Shown one piece after another: positions 1-8,155 of a DNA stretch of 23,458 nt (its first letter is position 1; each line of letters opens with the position of its first letter). Origin of the DNA: Magnetovibrio sp. (lineage in GTDB: Bacteria > Pseudomonadota > Alphaproteobacteria > Rhodospirillales > Magnetovibrionaceae). Where the stretch lies: assembly GCA_016763895.1 (NCBI GenBank), contig JAESSV010000018.1, positions 1-23,458 on the forward strand, read 5' to 3'. The translations under genes and the position numbers were made by a program. The notes under the pieces are model-generated. The model saw only the letters and a list, made by a program, of their open reading frames with translations, did not search any database and was not told the origin of the DNA.

Positions 1-80
1 ACCAAGCCAATAACGACACCGCCCATAATCATAAGCTTGGCCGGCCCAAGATTGCGAAGGGTTTGCATAAATATGTCCAC
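1..80 (-). CDS. fliF: FliF, flagellar MS-ring protein (N-terminal fragment)
   Basis: This is the start of a gene that runs off the left edge. Read on the minus strand, a GTG at 80 opens a frame giving MDIF followed by MQTLRNLGPAKLMIMGG and the start of a hydrophobic stretch. The L-x-x-L-G-P-A-K/R-L pattern followed by a membrane helix is typical of alphaproteobacterial FliF N-termini; FliF forms the inner-membrane MS ring on which the motor is built. A TGAGG Shine-Dalgarno sequence lies 6 nt before the GTG and supports that start; an in-frame ATG at 68 is the alternative. Only about 26 residues are visible, so the call rests on this motif and the flagellar context. Confidence 0.72.
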   Translation of the reverse strand, partial: MDIFMQTLRNLGPAKLMIMGGVVIGL

Positions 81-101
81 GAAAAGCCTCAAATCAAAGT
101 T

Positions 102-116
102 GTTAAAACATTTAAC
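102..116. promoter_or_regulatory. Short inverted repeat in the fliF leader
   Basis: GTTAAA-ACA-TTTAAC is a perfect 6-bp inverted repeat about 22 bp upstream of the fliF start codon. It could be an operator or a small leader hairpin. The TTAA half-sites are spaced by 5, not the 7 expected for CtrA, so I do not call it a CtrA site. In AT-rich DNA it could be chance. Confidence 0.3.
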
Positions 117-210
117 AGCCCATTCTGGGCAATTCGTACGGCACGTTCTTGAAGGCTCACCATACAAGGTTCGCCAACAGCCGAATATCCTTCATATAAT
201 TTAAAGCGTT

Positions 211-230
211 ATGGTAAACAAGTTATTAAC
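211..230 (-). promoter_or_regulatory. CtrA-like box upstream of fliF
   Basis: On the minus strand the sequence GTTAATAACTTGTTTACCAT fits TTAA-N7-TTAA(CCAT), the CtrA recognition pattern, with one mismatch in the second half-site (TTTACCAT instead of TTAACCAT). It lies about 130 bp upstream of the fliF GTG and just downstream of sciP, whose product in Caulobacter restrains CtrA-activated flagellar genes. An AT-rich stretch (TTAAATTATAT, minus strand, near 190-203) follows and could supply a -10. This is inferred from the motif only. Confidence 0.5.
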
Positions 231-265
231 GAGGCGGCAATATTTGCCTAGCCGCGAAACTTTGT

Positions 266-571
266 CTAGCGGGATCGCGAAAATGTGCGGCGGTACTGCT
301 TGATGCGGGTTGCCATCAAGCCTTTCTTGCCATAGCGATCAAATAAAGATTGCCAGGTCAGGAATTCATCCACAGACATGGTATAGATGGAACACGCACT
401 TTCCAGCGAAAGACGCCCGCTGCGCACGGCTTCGACGACCTGGGCTTTGCGTTTTGTGTCCCAGCGCTGGGTGTTGGGGCACGGCAAATCGTTCTGGGAA
501 AATGTCGCGGGGGTGGAGTCTCTGGCGGGGGTATCGGTCATGGTTGAGCCTTTACGATTCTGCAGATCCAT
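266..571 (-). CDS. sciP: SciP-like CtrA-antagonist regulator (DUF1153 family)
   Basis: This is a small protein of 101 residues. The conserved core is LPCPNTQRWDTKRKAQVV, then AVRSGRLSLESAC, then a Y-x-M-S-V-D-E-F-x-x-W segment and a final TRIKQYR. That is the DUF1153/SciP pattern, a helix-turn-helix resembling transposase DNA-binding domains. In Caulobacter, SciP binds CtrA and DNA and blocks CtrA activation of flagellar and other genes. Two starts are possible: ATG at 571 (AGAAGG 7 nt upstream) or ATG at 541, which gives a 91-residue protein closer to the family length. The 30 bp between them has no conserved look. A TATAAT on the minus strand at 602-607 is a plausible -10. It is transcribed toward fliF, which suggests local control of that gene. 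Confidence 0.88.
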   Translation of the reverse strand: MDLQNRKGSTMTDTPARDSTPATFSQNDLPCPNTQRWDTKRKAQVVEAVRSGRLSLESACSIYTMSVDEFLTWQSLFDRYGKKGLMATRIKQYRRTFSRSR

Positions 572-728
572 GCGAAAGCCTTCTGCTAACGCTTGGGTCG
601 CATTATAAGGATCCTTTTCTTAACAATCGACTAAGGTGCTGCAAAGATTAAGGGCAGGCTTTGTTTTGATCTGGGGCCTTAAATTAATCGTATTAAATGT
701 ACAAGCCTAGGGCGGATGGGAATATTAC

Positions 729-757
729 TTGCAATTGTTAGGTAAGTTAGGTATATT
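729..757 (+). promoter_or_regulatory. Sigma-70-like promoter for the FlaG-like gene
   Basis: TTGCAA at 729-734 and TATATT at 752-757 are separated by exactly 17 bp. The spacer contains a direct repeat, TTAGGTAAG then TTAGGTATA. Transcription would start near 764, giving a leader of about 50 nt before the ATG at 813. This is a motif-based inference. Confidence 0.4.
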
Positions 758-812
758 AGATTTGAGCGGGATAGAATTTCCGTGGAGTAGCAGAAAGCAA
801 ACGGTGAATGAT

Positions 813-1351
813 ATGAGTGATATGTCAATAAATGCAATGTCTTCGGGAGCCAATAACCCCGTAAGAATGACTGCCCAGACGGCGACTGCCAATGCGGCAG
901 CGGGGCTGTAAGCGCGTCTGTCATTCAAAGCGGCACTGTTGACTATTCAAATCGCGTTGATAACTTAAAAGGCATTGTTGATCCCAACAGTGGCGTTTTT
1001 GTGATGCAACAACGCGAAGGCTCTACGGGTGAAGTCAAAAACGAGTTTCCTTCCAAGCAAGTTGTTGCGGCATACAAACGCAATGAAGCTGTGGCTGCGA
1101 GACAAGTCAGTGCTCCGGCCCCCTCAAGCGTTCCGGCCCCGACGCGTTCTGGTGACGGGCAATCCAGTTCAGCCGTCACCACAACAACCGGCACAACAAC
1201 CGGCACGACAACCGGCACAGGAATCGGCGCAGGAACCGGACCAACACAAGGTTCTACGGCACCAGCCGTCGCGGCTCCGGCACCTGTTGCAAGTGCTCCG
1301 ACGGGCGGAACAGCGGCGCCGGCTCCGACGTCAACATCTTTGGAAGCATAA
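813..1351 (+). CDS. FlaG-like small flagellar protein, split by an apparent frameshift
   Basis: Two frames appear to belong to one gene. From ATG 813, MSDMSINAMSSGANNPVRM continues to an Ala-rich stretch and stops at TAA 909-911. A second frame is open from 857 and reads SASVIQSGTVDYSNRVD and onward to 1351, but has no ATG, GTG or TTG before GTG 1001. Adding one G to the GGGG run at 902-905 joins them into a protein of about 180 residues. The segment around 986-1080 reads SGVFVMQQREGSTGEVKNEF then PSKQVVAAY, which resembles the FlaG pattern of an acidic hydrophobic strand, T-G-E-V, then I/F-P. FlaG proteins influence filament assembly and length. The C-terminus is Ala/Pro/Thr/Gly low complexity. 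If the frameshift is real, the gene is broken or translated from 1001 only. The FlaG resemblance is short and moderate. Confidence 0.5.
1181..1240 (+). repeat. Five degenerate 12-bp tandem repeats inside the FlaG-like gene
   Basis: The 12-bp unit ACAACAACCGGC occurs twice exactly (1181-1192, 1193-1204), then as ACGACAACCGGC, ACAGGAATCGGC and GCAGGAACCGGA. It encodes a Thr/Gly-rich linker. The unit length is a multiple of three, so copy-number changes would keep the frame. Confidence 0.8.
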
Positions 1352-1414
1352 TTTCAGAATCTCTCTTTTGAGCGTATAAACGCAAAACACTTTTTTTATA
1401 TCGTCGAATTTACT

Positions 1415-1445
1415 GTCGCAGAATCTTATTCTGCGGCTTTTTTTT
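1415..1445 (+). terminator. Rho-independent terminator after the FlaG-like gene
   Basis: The stem CGCAGAAT / ATTCTGCG with loop CTT (1417-1435), extended by a G-C and a G-T pair, is followed by eight T residues at 1438-1445. It lies about 65 bp downstream of the stop codon at 1349-1351. Confidence 0.9.
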
Positions 1446-1493
1446 GTGCGCGTGAAATTAAAAGTGCAAAATTTACAGATTTAATATACAATC

Positions 1494-1508
1494 TTAACGA
1501 TTTTTTAA
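1494..1508 (+). promoter_or_regulatory. Possible CtrA box upstream of the 1545 gene
   Basis: TTAA-CGATTTT-TTAA matches the CtrA TTAA-N7-TTAA spacing exactly. It sits 25-35 bp upstream of the probable start of the following gene, after the preceding terminator. The region is AT-rich, so chance occurrence is possible. Confidence 0.35.
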
Positions 1509-1544
1509 GTAATTGATTTTGGAGGTGGTGATATACCCCGTGTT

Positions 1545-2660
1545 GTGTCCGCCCTGTCTTCTCCGGGTCTGCTGAGAACGCTTCAGCAGCAGAGAATGAC
1601 TGCGTCCCAGACACAACAAAACACCATACGCACGCAATTCCAACCACGTTTACGCGCTGAAAAAACGACTTTAACGGCACAAGTGGGTTATCAGCCGGAT
1701 ATACAGGCGGCTGTTTCAAATCTTGATAAGGCGATTTCACGTCTTGCCACGATTAAAAGCTATGTTTGGGATTTGTTGGATTTTGAAACGAAATCACGCA
1801 CGGCGGATGCTGCTACGATTGCAACGTATACGGCCCGTTTCGACACTAAAATTCGATCCATCAACAGAGTCGCCGATGAAATCGTTGTGCCGCCAAATTT
1901 AATTGGCAGTACGTTTTCAACAGATTTATCTTATATTATCAATGCATTGGGTGATCGAAAATCGAAATCATATGTCGATTTGTCTACGGGTTATAGTATC
2001 GAGGATGCCTCTGGGCATATCTGGAAAAAAGACAGTTATGTCAACAGCGGAACCTTGGCCCAATACTCAACATTGGGGGTTGCGACGGGCAAAAGCACGG
2101 AAGTATCGCGAAGTTTGCGTTTGGATGCGTTGAATGGAAACGCCATTAACTTTACCATTCACCCCGGCACGGCTGCGCAAGAAAGCTTTACGGGCGGGGT
2201 GCTTTCCACCACGGGTCTAAATATTGTGGATTCTTGGATTTACGCGAGCCTCGGCACGACGGAAGGGCGATCTCGCGCAGAAGCGGCGTTGAAATCAGCC
2301 CTTACGGTGATTGATATACAATCATCAGCCTTTAACGGAGCCTTGATCCGTGCCCAATTTGATCTTGGTATGGCCGAGATCGCGGCAGCAGGGGCAAATA
2401 CAAAAATTTCGGCCTTAAATCAAGCGATGCTTTTGTCGCTTCAGGATGTATCCAATGCAAGTCGCCGGGAAAAAGATGCCTCAGATCTCGCCATTACCCA
2501 CCAAAAAACCTTACTTCAAGCCTATCAATCCCTGTTCGACACGGCGGTGATGGGGGCCAAAAACAAGGCTATATCCGTGAGCAAAATTAACAATAGGTTT
2601 AACGACACGACCCATACGGGGGGACCGTTGACGGGAAGATTGTTGAGCGTGCAAGCTTAG
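1545..2660 (+). CDS. Unrecognised flagellin-like helical protein
   Basis: I do not recognise the family. The 371-residue protein has long helical, coiled-coil-prone N-terminal (residues 1-85, many Gln/Thr/Arg) and C-terminal (about 240-345, Ala/Ser/Gln-rich) segments around a beta-rich middle. That is the general plan of flagellin, FlgL and other axial proteins, and it lies among flagellar genes. It has no signal peptide or membrane segment. The start is unclear. GTG 1545 is 19 nt from a good GGAGG at 1521-1525, which is too far. The frame is open back to 1509, and ATA 1533 has ideal spacing (7 nt); it would add residues I-P-R-V, as in other axial-protein N-termini. A one-base error in the CCCC run at 1536-1539 would instead allow GTG 1528, although that is close to the GGAGG. 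A flagellar structural or secreted role is inference. Confidence 0.75.
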   Translation: MSALSSPGLLRTLQQQRMTASQTQQNTIRTQFQPRLRAEKTTLTAQVGYQPDIQAAVSNLDKAISRLATIKSYVWDLLDFETKSRTADAATIATYTARFDTKIRSINRVADEIVVPPNLIGSTFSTDLSYIINALGDRKSKSYVDLSTGYSIEDASGHIWKKDSYVNSGTLAQYSTLGVATGKSTEVSRSLRLDALNGNAINFTIHPGTAAQESFTGGVLSTTGLNIVDSWIYASLGTTEGRSRAEAALKSALTVIDIQSSAFNGALIRAQFDLGMAEIAAAGANTKISALNQAMLLSLQDVSNASRREKDASDLAITHQKTLLQAYQSLFDTAVMGAKNKAISVSKINNRFNDTTHTGGPLTGRLLSVQA

Positions 2661-2682
2661 CCCCCTTGAAGACAGCCAAAAC

Positions 2683-2716
2683 AAAAGGCCCCGTTTGCAT
2701 TCAAACGGGGCCTTTT
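2683..2716. terminator. Bidirectional terminator between convergent genes
   Basis: There is a perfect 15-bp stem, AAAAGGCCCCGTTTG paired with CAAACGGGGCCTTTT, and a 4-nt loop (CATT). The A-run on one side and T-run on the other make it work in both directions, serving the plus-strand gene ending at 2660 and flgE ending at 2737. Confidence 0.95.
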
Positions 2717-2736
2717 ATCGGGAATTTGTGAGCGGA

Positions 2737-5535
2737 TTATCGTTTGACCCGCATCAATTCTTCAAGCATTTGATCGGCTGTTGAGATGATCTTGGTGCTG
2801 GCAGAATAGGCCCGCTGAACCACGATCATGTTGGTGAATTCTGCACCAATATCAACCGTCGAAGCTTCTAGGGTAGACTGAACAACCTGACCCGCAGGTC
2901 CAGAGTCTGCCAAACGCAGGGTGTAATCGCCTGAGTTTTGGGTGGCACTCCAAACGTTACCTGACCGACTGTCCAATTGGTTCGGGTTGACAAAGGTTGC
3001 AATGGGAATTTGGAAAATCTTCCGAGTTTCGCCGTTATCAAACTTAGCCGTCACCAAACCGTCTTTACCGATGGTCACCCCGGAAAAGGTTCCGAACGCA
3101 GAACCGTTTTGGGAGATGAAGGCTGATTTATAAACTTTACCATACTGGTATAGGCCATTTGATTCACCAACGGTACCAAAGTCCAGCGTGATTCTCTTGC
3201 CAGACCCGGTGGCGTTGCTCATGTCTTGAGCGCCATCGGAAAAGTTCAAGATTTCCAGATTAGAGACGTTAAAGTTCGCTGGTACACCATCTGAGGCAAA
3301 CGTGATGCCCGATTCTGTCGTCACGGGAATTTTGGTTGAGGCATAAGCCGTTTTATCCCCATCCAAGGGACGAGCCAGCGACGTAATCCCCGATGTAATG
3401 ATATCGTTGGCATTATTATTGACGGTGCTAAAGGCAATACTGTCAATATTACCGTCATTGTTCAAATCAAAGGTTCGCACACGCGCCCCTGTGGTGGCCA
3501 AAACCGTATCGTTTGCTTCAATCGTGGCTTCCAAAGAGGCCATTAAGGACGCTAAGGAAATTGGAATATTGGCCGTTGTGGCAACCGTTGTTGCATCGGC
3601 GTTGGCCGCCGCGACAGCCGGAGCAATCGCAAGCACACCGGCTGCAAAGGTTTCATTAAGGACAACGCTTGTTGATGTTAATGTGACGACACCAGCCGCA
3701 CTGGCCACGGTGTAGCCAGCCTCTGTTCCCGCCGTGATACCGGCTTGGATTGCTGCCGTTAACCCAGCGGCTACGGTGGTTGCCGTATCGCCAGATTGAG
3801 CGGTGTACGTAAAGGCTGTTCCTGCGGTCACACCACCCGTAAGAGCCGTGCCGCCGGCACCCACATCAACCGTTACCGTGAACACATCACCCGCATCAAC
3901 GGTGCCGCCGACTGTATAGGCAACCGTTGAAGCGATTGTTCCATCCGCTGCGACAGGTGCCGTTTGTGTGAGCGTTGACACGCCAGCCGGTGCAAAGGAT
4001 GTCGGCGTTAGCCCCGTGGGAGACGCAAAGGCCGTGCCAACGGTTGCGGATGTAATGGTGATCGCGGAACCTGATGCTGTGGCGCCAATGGCTGTGTTCG
4101 CATTGATCAAAGCAGCCAGACCGGTTGCAACGCTCGATGCTGAGGTATTGGCGGCTGTGAAGTTGTAGGTTGCGCCAGCAACGGTCGCATTAAAGATATC
4201 GCCAACGTTAACGATGCCGTTAATGTTGACGGTGTCGACCTGTGCCACACCACGGGGAACAACCGTTCCCGTGGCCACAATGCCATCACCATTCATGTCA
4301 AAGCCATACGTGGTGCCGTGGATCACGATGGTATCGTTATCATTTGGCAATGTTGTTCCATTTGTGCCGCCGAAACGGAGCATGGTGAAATCACTGTAAA
4401 GGTTGTCTTGTTGTTCAACCGTAAAGGTTCCGGTTTGACTGGTCACAACACCACCCGATGCATTCAGGGTGTTGCTAAGGTCAACAAAGATGGTTCCAAC
4501 ACCCGTTTCATTAAATTCGATAGCCGTCGTAATGCCGGGTTTGACGGCAATACGGGTGTTGTCGACGGAAAAGGCTTTGTCTTGGGCTTTCGTCGCCGCG
4601 ACAAGGGCCGAGACGACCTGGCTCAATGTTTTCGAGCCATCAACCTGGATTTCGAAACCAGTGGTTGGGGCACCGTTGACAAAGGTGTAGGTCAGTGCCG
4701 ATGCGGAATCAAAGCCAATTTTGATGGAACTGTTTGCCGCTGGAATAGCCGTAAATTCAACCTGACCACTGCTGGCATAGATGCCTTGTGTTGGGGTTTG
4801 AGTGTCGCGAAGGGTTGCTACGGCTGTTCCCGGTGGGGGCGCAACGCTGACATCCCAGTTGTTGCGATTGGCCGTTTTTGTATACACGATGGACAAGTTA
4901 TTGGCGCTGCCGAGGGAATCAAAGAACTCAACATCGGTTTTATGCGTAGAGCCCGGTTCACTGGTTGCACCTGTGGCGGGTAAGTTGGCACCGACGCCAA
5001 CATTGTTGGTCGCGGCGGCTGTACCGCCCACACGGTTCAAGTTGATGCTTTCCACGTAATCACTGGAAATGATGTTTTGGTTGGTGATGGTAAGGTTGTT
5101 GTTGGAGGGAATAACCACACCAGCAGCGTCCGTAGGCCATCCTTGCAGGTAATAACCCGCAGAGTTTTTCAAGTAACCTTGGTCATCTTGAATAAACGAT
5201 CCTGCTCGGGTGAACAGATAAGGGTCAGATACGCCGGGCCTGTTGGATTGGTTCACCACATAAAAACCGCCGCCTGACAAGGCAATATCGGTCGAAGAGG
5301 TTGAGGCTTGCAACAGGCCTTGAACGTCTGTTTGCTGACGGGGTTTTGATTGAACACCACCTGCGGAATAGAACGTCGAAGACGTTTGTTTTGTCACCAG
5401 GGTCTGAAAGTTGACCGTCGTGCCTTTGTAACCGATTGTACTCACATTTGTGATGTTATCGGAGATTGCGCCCATTGCACTCGATTGAGCTGTGAGCCCG
5501 GAAACACCGGAAAATAACGCACCATACAAGCTCAT
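2737..5535 (-). CDS. flgE: FlgE, enlarged flagellar hook protein
   Basis: FlgE polymerises outside the cell into the hook, the universal joint between rod and filament. The N-terminus, MSLYGALFSGVSGLTAQS with SDNITNVSTIGYKGT, is the classic rod/hook signature. The C-terminus (EASTVDIGAEFTNMIVVQRA, then a Y-S-A-S-T-K-I-I-S-T-A-D-x-M-L segment) is the matching D0 helix. At 932 residues it is about twice the usual length. The extra mass is in the middle: about residues 434-510 and 537-632 are beta-rich repeat modules also found in this window's FlgL and flagellin. A calcium-type D-x-N-x-D-G-x-x-D loop (DLNNDGNID) lies near residue 690. It is the last gene of the fliK-flgD-flgE operon, 67 bp after flgD, with AAGGAG before the ATG. 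A bidirectional terminator follows. Confidence 0.97.
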   Translation of the reverse strand: MSLYGALFSGVSGLTAQSSAMGAISDNITNVSTIGYKGTTVNFQTLVTKQTSSTFYSAGGVQSKPRQQTDVQGLLQASTSSTDIALSGGGFYVVNQSNRPGVSDPYLFTRAGSFIQDDQGYLKNSAGYYLQGWPTDAAGVVIPSNNNLTITNQNIISSDYVESINLNRVGGTAAATNNVGVGANLPATGATSEPGSTHKTDVEFFDSLGSANNLSIVYTKTANRNNWDVSVAPPPGTAVATLRDTQTPTQGIYASSGQVEFTAIPAANSSIKIGFDSASALTYTFVNGAPTTGFEIQVDGSKTLSQVVSALVAATKAQDKAFSVDNTRIAVKPGITTAIEFNETGVGTIFVDLSNTLNASGGVVTSQTGTFTVEQQDNLYSDFTMLRFGGTNGTTLPNDNDTIVIHGTTYGFDMNGDGIVATGTVVPRGVAQVDTVNINGIVNVGDIFNATVAGATYNFTAANTSASSVATGLAALINANTAIGATASGSAITITSATVGTAFASPTGLTPTSFAPAGVSTLTQTAPVAADGTIASTVAYTVGGTVDAGDVFTVTVDVGAGGTALTGGVTAGTAFTYTAQSGDTATTVAAGLTAAIQAGITAGTEAGYTVASAAGVVTLTSTSVVLNETFAAGVLAIAPAVAAANADATTVATTANIPISLASLMASLEATIEANDTVLATTGARVRTFDLNNDGNIDSIAFSTVNNNANDIITSGITSLARPLDGDKTAYASTKIPVTTESGITFASDGVPANFNVSNLEILNFSDGAQDMSNATGSGKRITLDFGTVGESNGLYQYGKVYKSAFISQNGSAFGTFSGVTIGKDGLVTAKFDNGETRKIFQIPIATFVNPNQLDSRSGNVWSATQNSGDYTLRLADSGPAGQVVQSTLEASTVDIGAEFTNMIVVQRAYSASTKIISTADQMLEELMRVKR
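3640..4240 (-). repeat. Two beta-rich modules (subtypes A and B) in FlgE
   Basis: Module A (about 4010-4240) begins DTVNINGIVNVGDIF and contains VATGLAALINAN then a run of I-T-I-T and G-T-A-F. Module B (about 3640-3925) begins AYTVGGTVDAGDVFTVTV. The same A then B order occurs in FlgL at 16200-16590. Boundaries are approximate, read from the protein pattern. Confidence 0.8.
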
Positions 5536-5602
5536 TTTATCTCTCCTTCAGGTTTCGCGGCGCCATTTGCCGCTGTCATATTTTTGTTAAATTGAATGCG
5601 CA

Positions 5603-6352
5603 TTAAGGGACCGCCGTCGTTGTGGTTGTTGCCGCCGCAGCTGTTTGTGGCGGAGGGGGCTTTGGCGCTTCCTGTACATTTAGAATATCCGAAAGAGGCA
5701 CATCGACAGCCCCCATAGCCAAGGTGACGTTGCCATTTTCAGCCCCCGCACCTGTGACGCGCCCAAATACGGTTTGAGCGATATTGATAAGCTTTCCTTC
5801 ACGGTCTTTGGCGGTGATGACGGCGGTATAAGGGCCATTTTTGACCGCAGTACCATCATTTTTAAGGCCATCCCATTCAAAGAATTTCTTGCCGGCTTCT
5901 ATGCTGAGGTTGCCCGTAAAGACGACTTTTTCGTCCGCGGTTTGAATGGTCAGTACCGTTTGAACGGACGGATCTTTAAGGTCATAAGAGATTTTGGCAT
6001 AACCATCGACAAGATTGAAAGAATCGCCTTTGGCTTCGATGTTTGTGCCAAGGTATCCAACCATGGACCCCACCTGAGTGGTTTTCTGAATAGAGACCAG
6101 CTTTTCCAGGTTGGCGTTTTGGTAAATTTGTTGCTCAACGCTGGCAAATTGCACCAATTGTTGGGTGAACTGGTTGGCGTCCAAGGGTTCCAGTGGATCT
6201 TGGTGTTGCAACTGGGTGACCAGAAGATTCAAGAACTGATTAAGGTCCTTATCTAACTTATCCTTGGCCAGTTGCGCTTTGGTTGCGGAACTTGCTGTTG
6301 ACGCGGAGGAACTTGCTGCTGATGTGGTGGAACCTGATGATAGAATACTCAT
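5603..6352 (-). CDS. flgD: FlgD, hook cap / hook-assembly scaffold
   Basis: FlgD caps the growing hook and allows FlgE to assemble. The N-terminal family signature is clear: FLNLLVTQLQHQDPLEPLD, then NQFTQQLVQFASVEQQIYQN (residues about 40-80). Residues about 105-205 form the FlgD Ig/tudor-like region (FFEWDGLKNDGTAVKNGPYT). The Ser/Ala/Thr-rich first 25 residues and the Pro/Ala/Thr-rich last 25 residues are low complexity. At 249 residues the length is normal. AAGGA lies before the ATG. It sits 13 bp after fliK and 67 bp before flgE, and the three are almost certainly co-transcribed. Confidence 0.96.
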   Translation of the reverse strand: MSILSSGSTTSAASSSASTASSATKAQLAKDKLDKDLNQFLNLLVTQLQHQDPLEPLDANQFTQQLVQFASVEQQIYQNANLEKLVSIQKTTQVGSMVGYLGTNIEAKGDSFNLVDGYAKISYDLKDPSVQTVLTIQTADEKVVFTGNLSIEAGKKFFEWDGLKNDGTAVKNGPYTAVITAKDREGKLINIAQTVFGRVTGAGAENGNVTLAMGAVDVPLSDILNVQEAPKPPPPQTAAAATTTTTAVP

Positions 6353-6365
6353 AATAAAATTCCTT

Positions 6366-8114
6366 TTACGCCGTGATATCTACACGATCTTCTGTGATGA
6401 TTTGCGGTTGACCTGAGTTCATTTCCATCAACTCGGAAAGCGTGGGTTCAAGTATGGGGTCAGAGGATTTTGAATTTCCCTGAGCCATTTCCCCATCGTT
6501 GCTTGCGTTGCCACCTTCGCCGCGCATGCTAAAGCTTAAATCCCCTGAATTCAGATTCAGGCCTGCTTCACGCAAGGCCCGCTCTAATTCTTGAGAATCC
6601 TGTTTCAACATGTCCATTGTGTCTTTGCTGTCGGCACTGATCACCGCCGCGACCCGTCCGTCCTGGCTCATTTCCAACTGAATGTCGATGCGGCCCAGAT
6701 GAGCGGGTTTGAGTTGAATGCGAATTTGATCCACGCCGTCTGAAATGGCCTTGGCAATTTGCACTTTAACTTGTTCGGTGGGGGATGTTTGGGCTTGGGC
6801 CTGAGCTTGAGTCTGAGGCTTCGTTGCAGGTTGCGCCGTTTGTTGGGTTTGTTGAGTGTTTGCCACAGGGGCCACGGCCTGGGTGTTGGTGATGCCCTCG
6901 GCACCGCCCACTTTTGCCGTTTGTGTTGTTGTGTTGGTGTTGGCCGATTGCGTGGTTTTCGCCTCAGCGACCGATGCCGCCAGTTTGGCCGCATCGGCTT
7001 GAGCCGCTTGCAATTGGGCTTGTTGCTGGCCTTGACCTTGAGCATCCGCACCGCCCTGTCCACCGGTGTTATGCGTCGCAACTTGAGGCCCTTGGGCTTT
7101 TGTTGCGGCCGGCATGGTGGTTGGGGTAAGGCTTTCACCTTCGGCTTTGATATTGGCTTGTCCCGCCAAACTTGCGGCCGGCAAGCTGACCAGTTCTTCT
7201 GATTGCTTGGTCACGCTGACATTGACGTTAAGCGCTTGGTTGGGGCCAATTTTCTTGGCGATATCTGCGGCTTGTTGCTGGGCAAGCGTTGCCCCTTTGT
7301 TGGCTTCGGCCTGAACCTCGGCTGCAACATGGGTGTTGGCGCCAGATTTGGCTCCATCTGCCCCCGATTTCGTTTTGGCGCCTTCTGTCGTGGCTCCCAA
7401 ATCGGCCACTTCCGTGGATGGATCGCCAGCATTTTGACCGCCTGCGACGTTCTGTGCAAGCTCAGCACCTTGTTGAGCCTGTTGTTTTGGCCCACCCTCC
7501 GTGGCGGCAGCCTTAACCGTTGTGCCTTTTGGTGTTGAATTGGTGAGAACCTGAGCCACCTGACCGACGTTGGCTTGTTGCACGGCTGCGGCTTGAGCTT
7601 CCGTGTTGGCGGTGCCGTCTTGAGGCCCGGTGTCGGTGGATTCGGTTGCTTGTTGTTGGCCACCGTCATTTTGCGAAAGCTGTTCGTTAGATGATTGATC
7701 CTCACCCGATGACGCTTGTTGCGTATCCGATCCATGGTCGTTGGTCGGAATATCGTTTTGTACGACGTCACGAGGGGCCTCGTTGACCACCACATCATCG
7801 CGGGCAGGGGCTTCGGAACGGTGTTCCGGCGCGTCAACCCGATCTTGTGGGGCCGGAGCCTCGTTGCGATCTGCGGGTGGGGGGGTATCTGTGATATGTG
7901 CATCGGGGCTTTGTTTGGCCCGAATTTGAGAACCACTTGTCAGGCTGCCCACCAGGGCCATTTTACCTTTGCCCGCACCTGAATGACCTGCTTGGTTCAT
8001 ACGTTCCGCAACGGCAGCGGAAAAATCGCCGATCAACTGATCTGTTGCTGATATGTTGGTTTTGGTGTTCGCGTTTGTATCAACGTAATTGCGGTTTGCA
8101 GCCGAGACATCCAT
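6366..8114 (-). CDS. fliK: FliK, hook-length control protein
   Basis: The 582-residue protein has a long, disordered, Gln/Ala/Thr-rich N-terminal region (about 1-440), as expected of a molecular ruler. Its conserved C-terminal Flg_hook domain lies near residues 445-530: VKVQIAKAISDGVDQIRIQL, then KPAHLGRIDIQLEM and ELERALREAGLNL. FliK measures the hook during export and switches the secretion apparatus to filament substrates. It is the first gene of the fliK-flgD-flgE operon. The ATG at 8114 follows AAGGATTTGATCCC. A sigma-54 promoter lies about 45 bp upstream. The N-terminal two-thirds evolves quickly in all FliK proteins, so only the C-terminal domain and synteny support the name. Confidence 0.92.
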   Translation of the reverse strand: MDVSAANRNYVDTNANTKTNISATDQLIGDFSAAVAERMNQAGHSGAGKGKMALVGSLTSGSQIRAKQSPDAHITDTPPPADRNEAPAPQDRVDAPEHRSEAPARDDVVVNEAPRDVVQNDIPTNDHGSDTQQASSGEDQSSNEQLSQNDGGQQQATESTDTGPQDGTANTEAQAAAVQQANVGQVAQVLTNSTPKGTTVKAAATEGGPKQQAQQGAELAQNVAGGQNAGDPSTEVADLGATTEGAKTKSGADGAKSGANTHVAAEVQAEANKGATLAQQQAADIAKKIGPNQALNVNVSVTKQSEELVSLPAASLAGQANIKAEGESLTPTTMPAATKAQGPQVATHNTGGQGGADAQGQGQQQAQLQAAQADAAKLAASVAEAKTTQSANTNTTTQTAKVGGAEGITNTQAVAPVANTQQTQQTAQPATKPQTQAQAQAQTSPTEQVKVQIAKAISDGVDQIRIQLKPAHLGRIDIQLEMSQDGRVAAVISADSKDTMDMLKQDSQELERALREAGLNLNSGDLSFSMRGEGGNASNDGEMAQGNSKSSDPILEPTLSELMEMNSGQPQIITEDRVDITA

Positions 8115-8155
8115 GGGATCAAATCCTTAAAATTAAACTTTGTCTGCCTCAATAA

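Noticed and set aside
102..116. CtrA site at the fliF leader (TTAA-N5-TTAA)
   Set aside because: CtrA needs 7 bp between half-sites. I keep it only as an inverted repeat.
4318..4983. Open frame of 221 codons on the plus strand
   Set aside because: It is wholly antisense to flgE, has Cys/Arg-rich composition unlike a folded protein, and no ribosome-binding site. It mirrors the repetitive codons of the hook gene.
6759..7936. Several long open frames in and opposite fliK
   Set aside because: fliK is low complexity (Gln/Ala/Thr), so shifted and antisense frames stay open by chance. They give Arg/Pro/Trp/Gly-rich nonsense.
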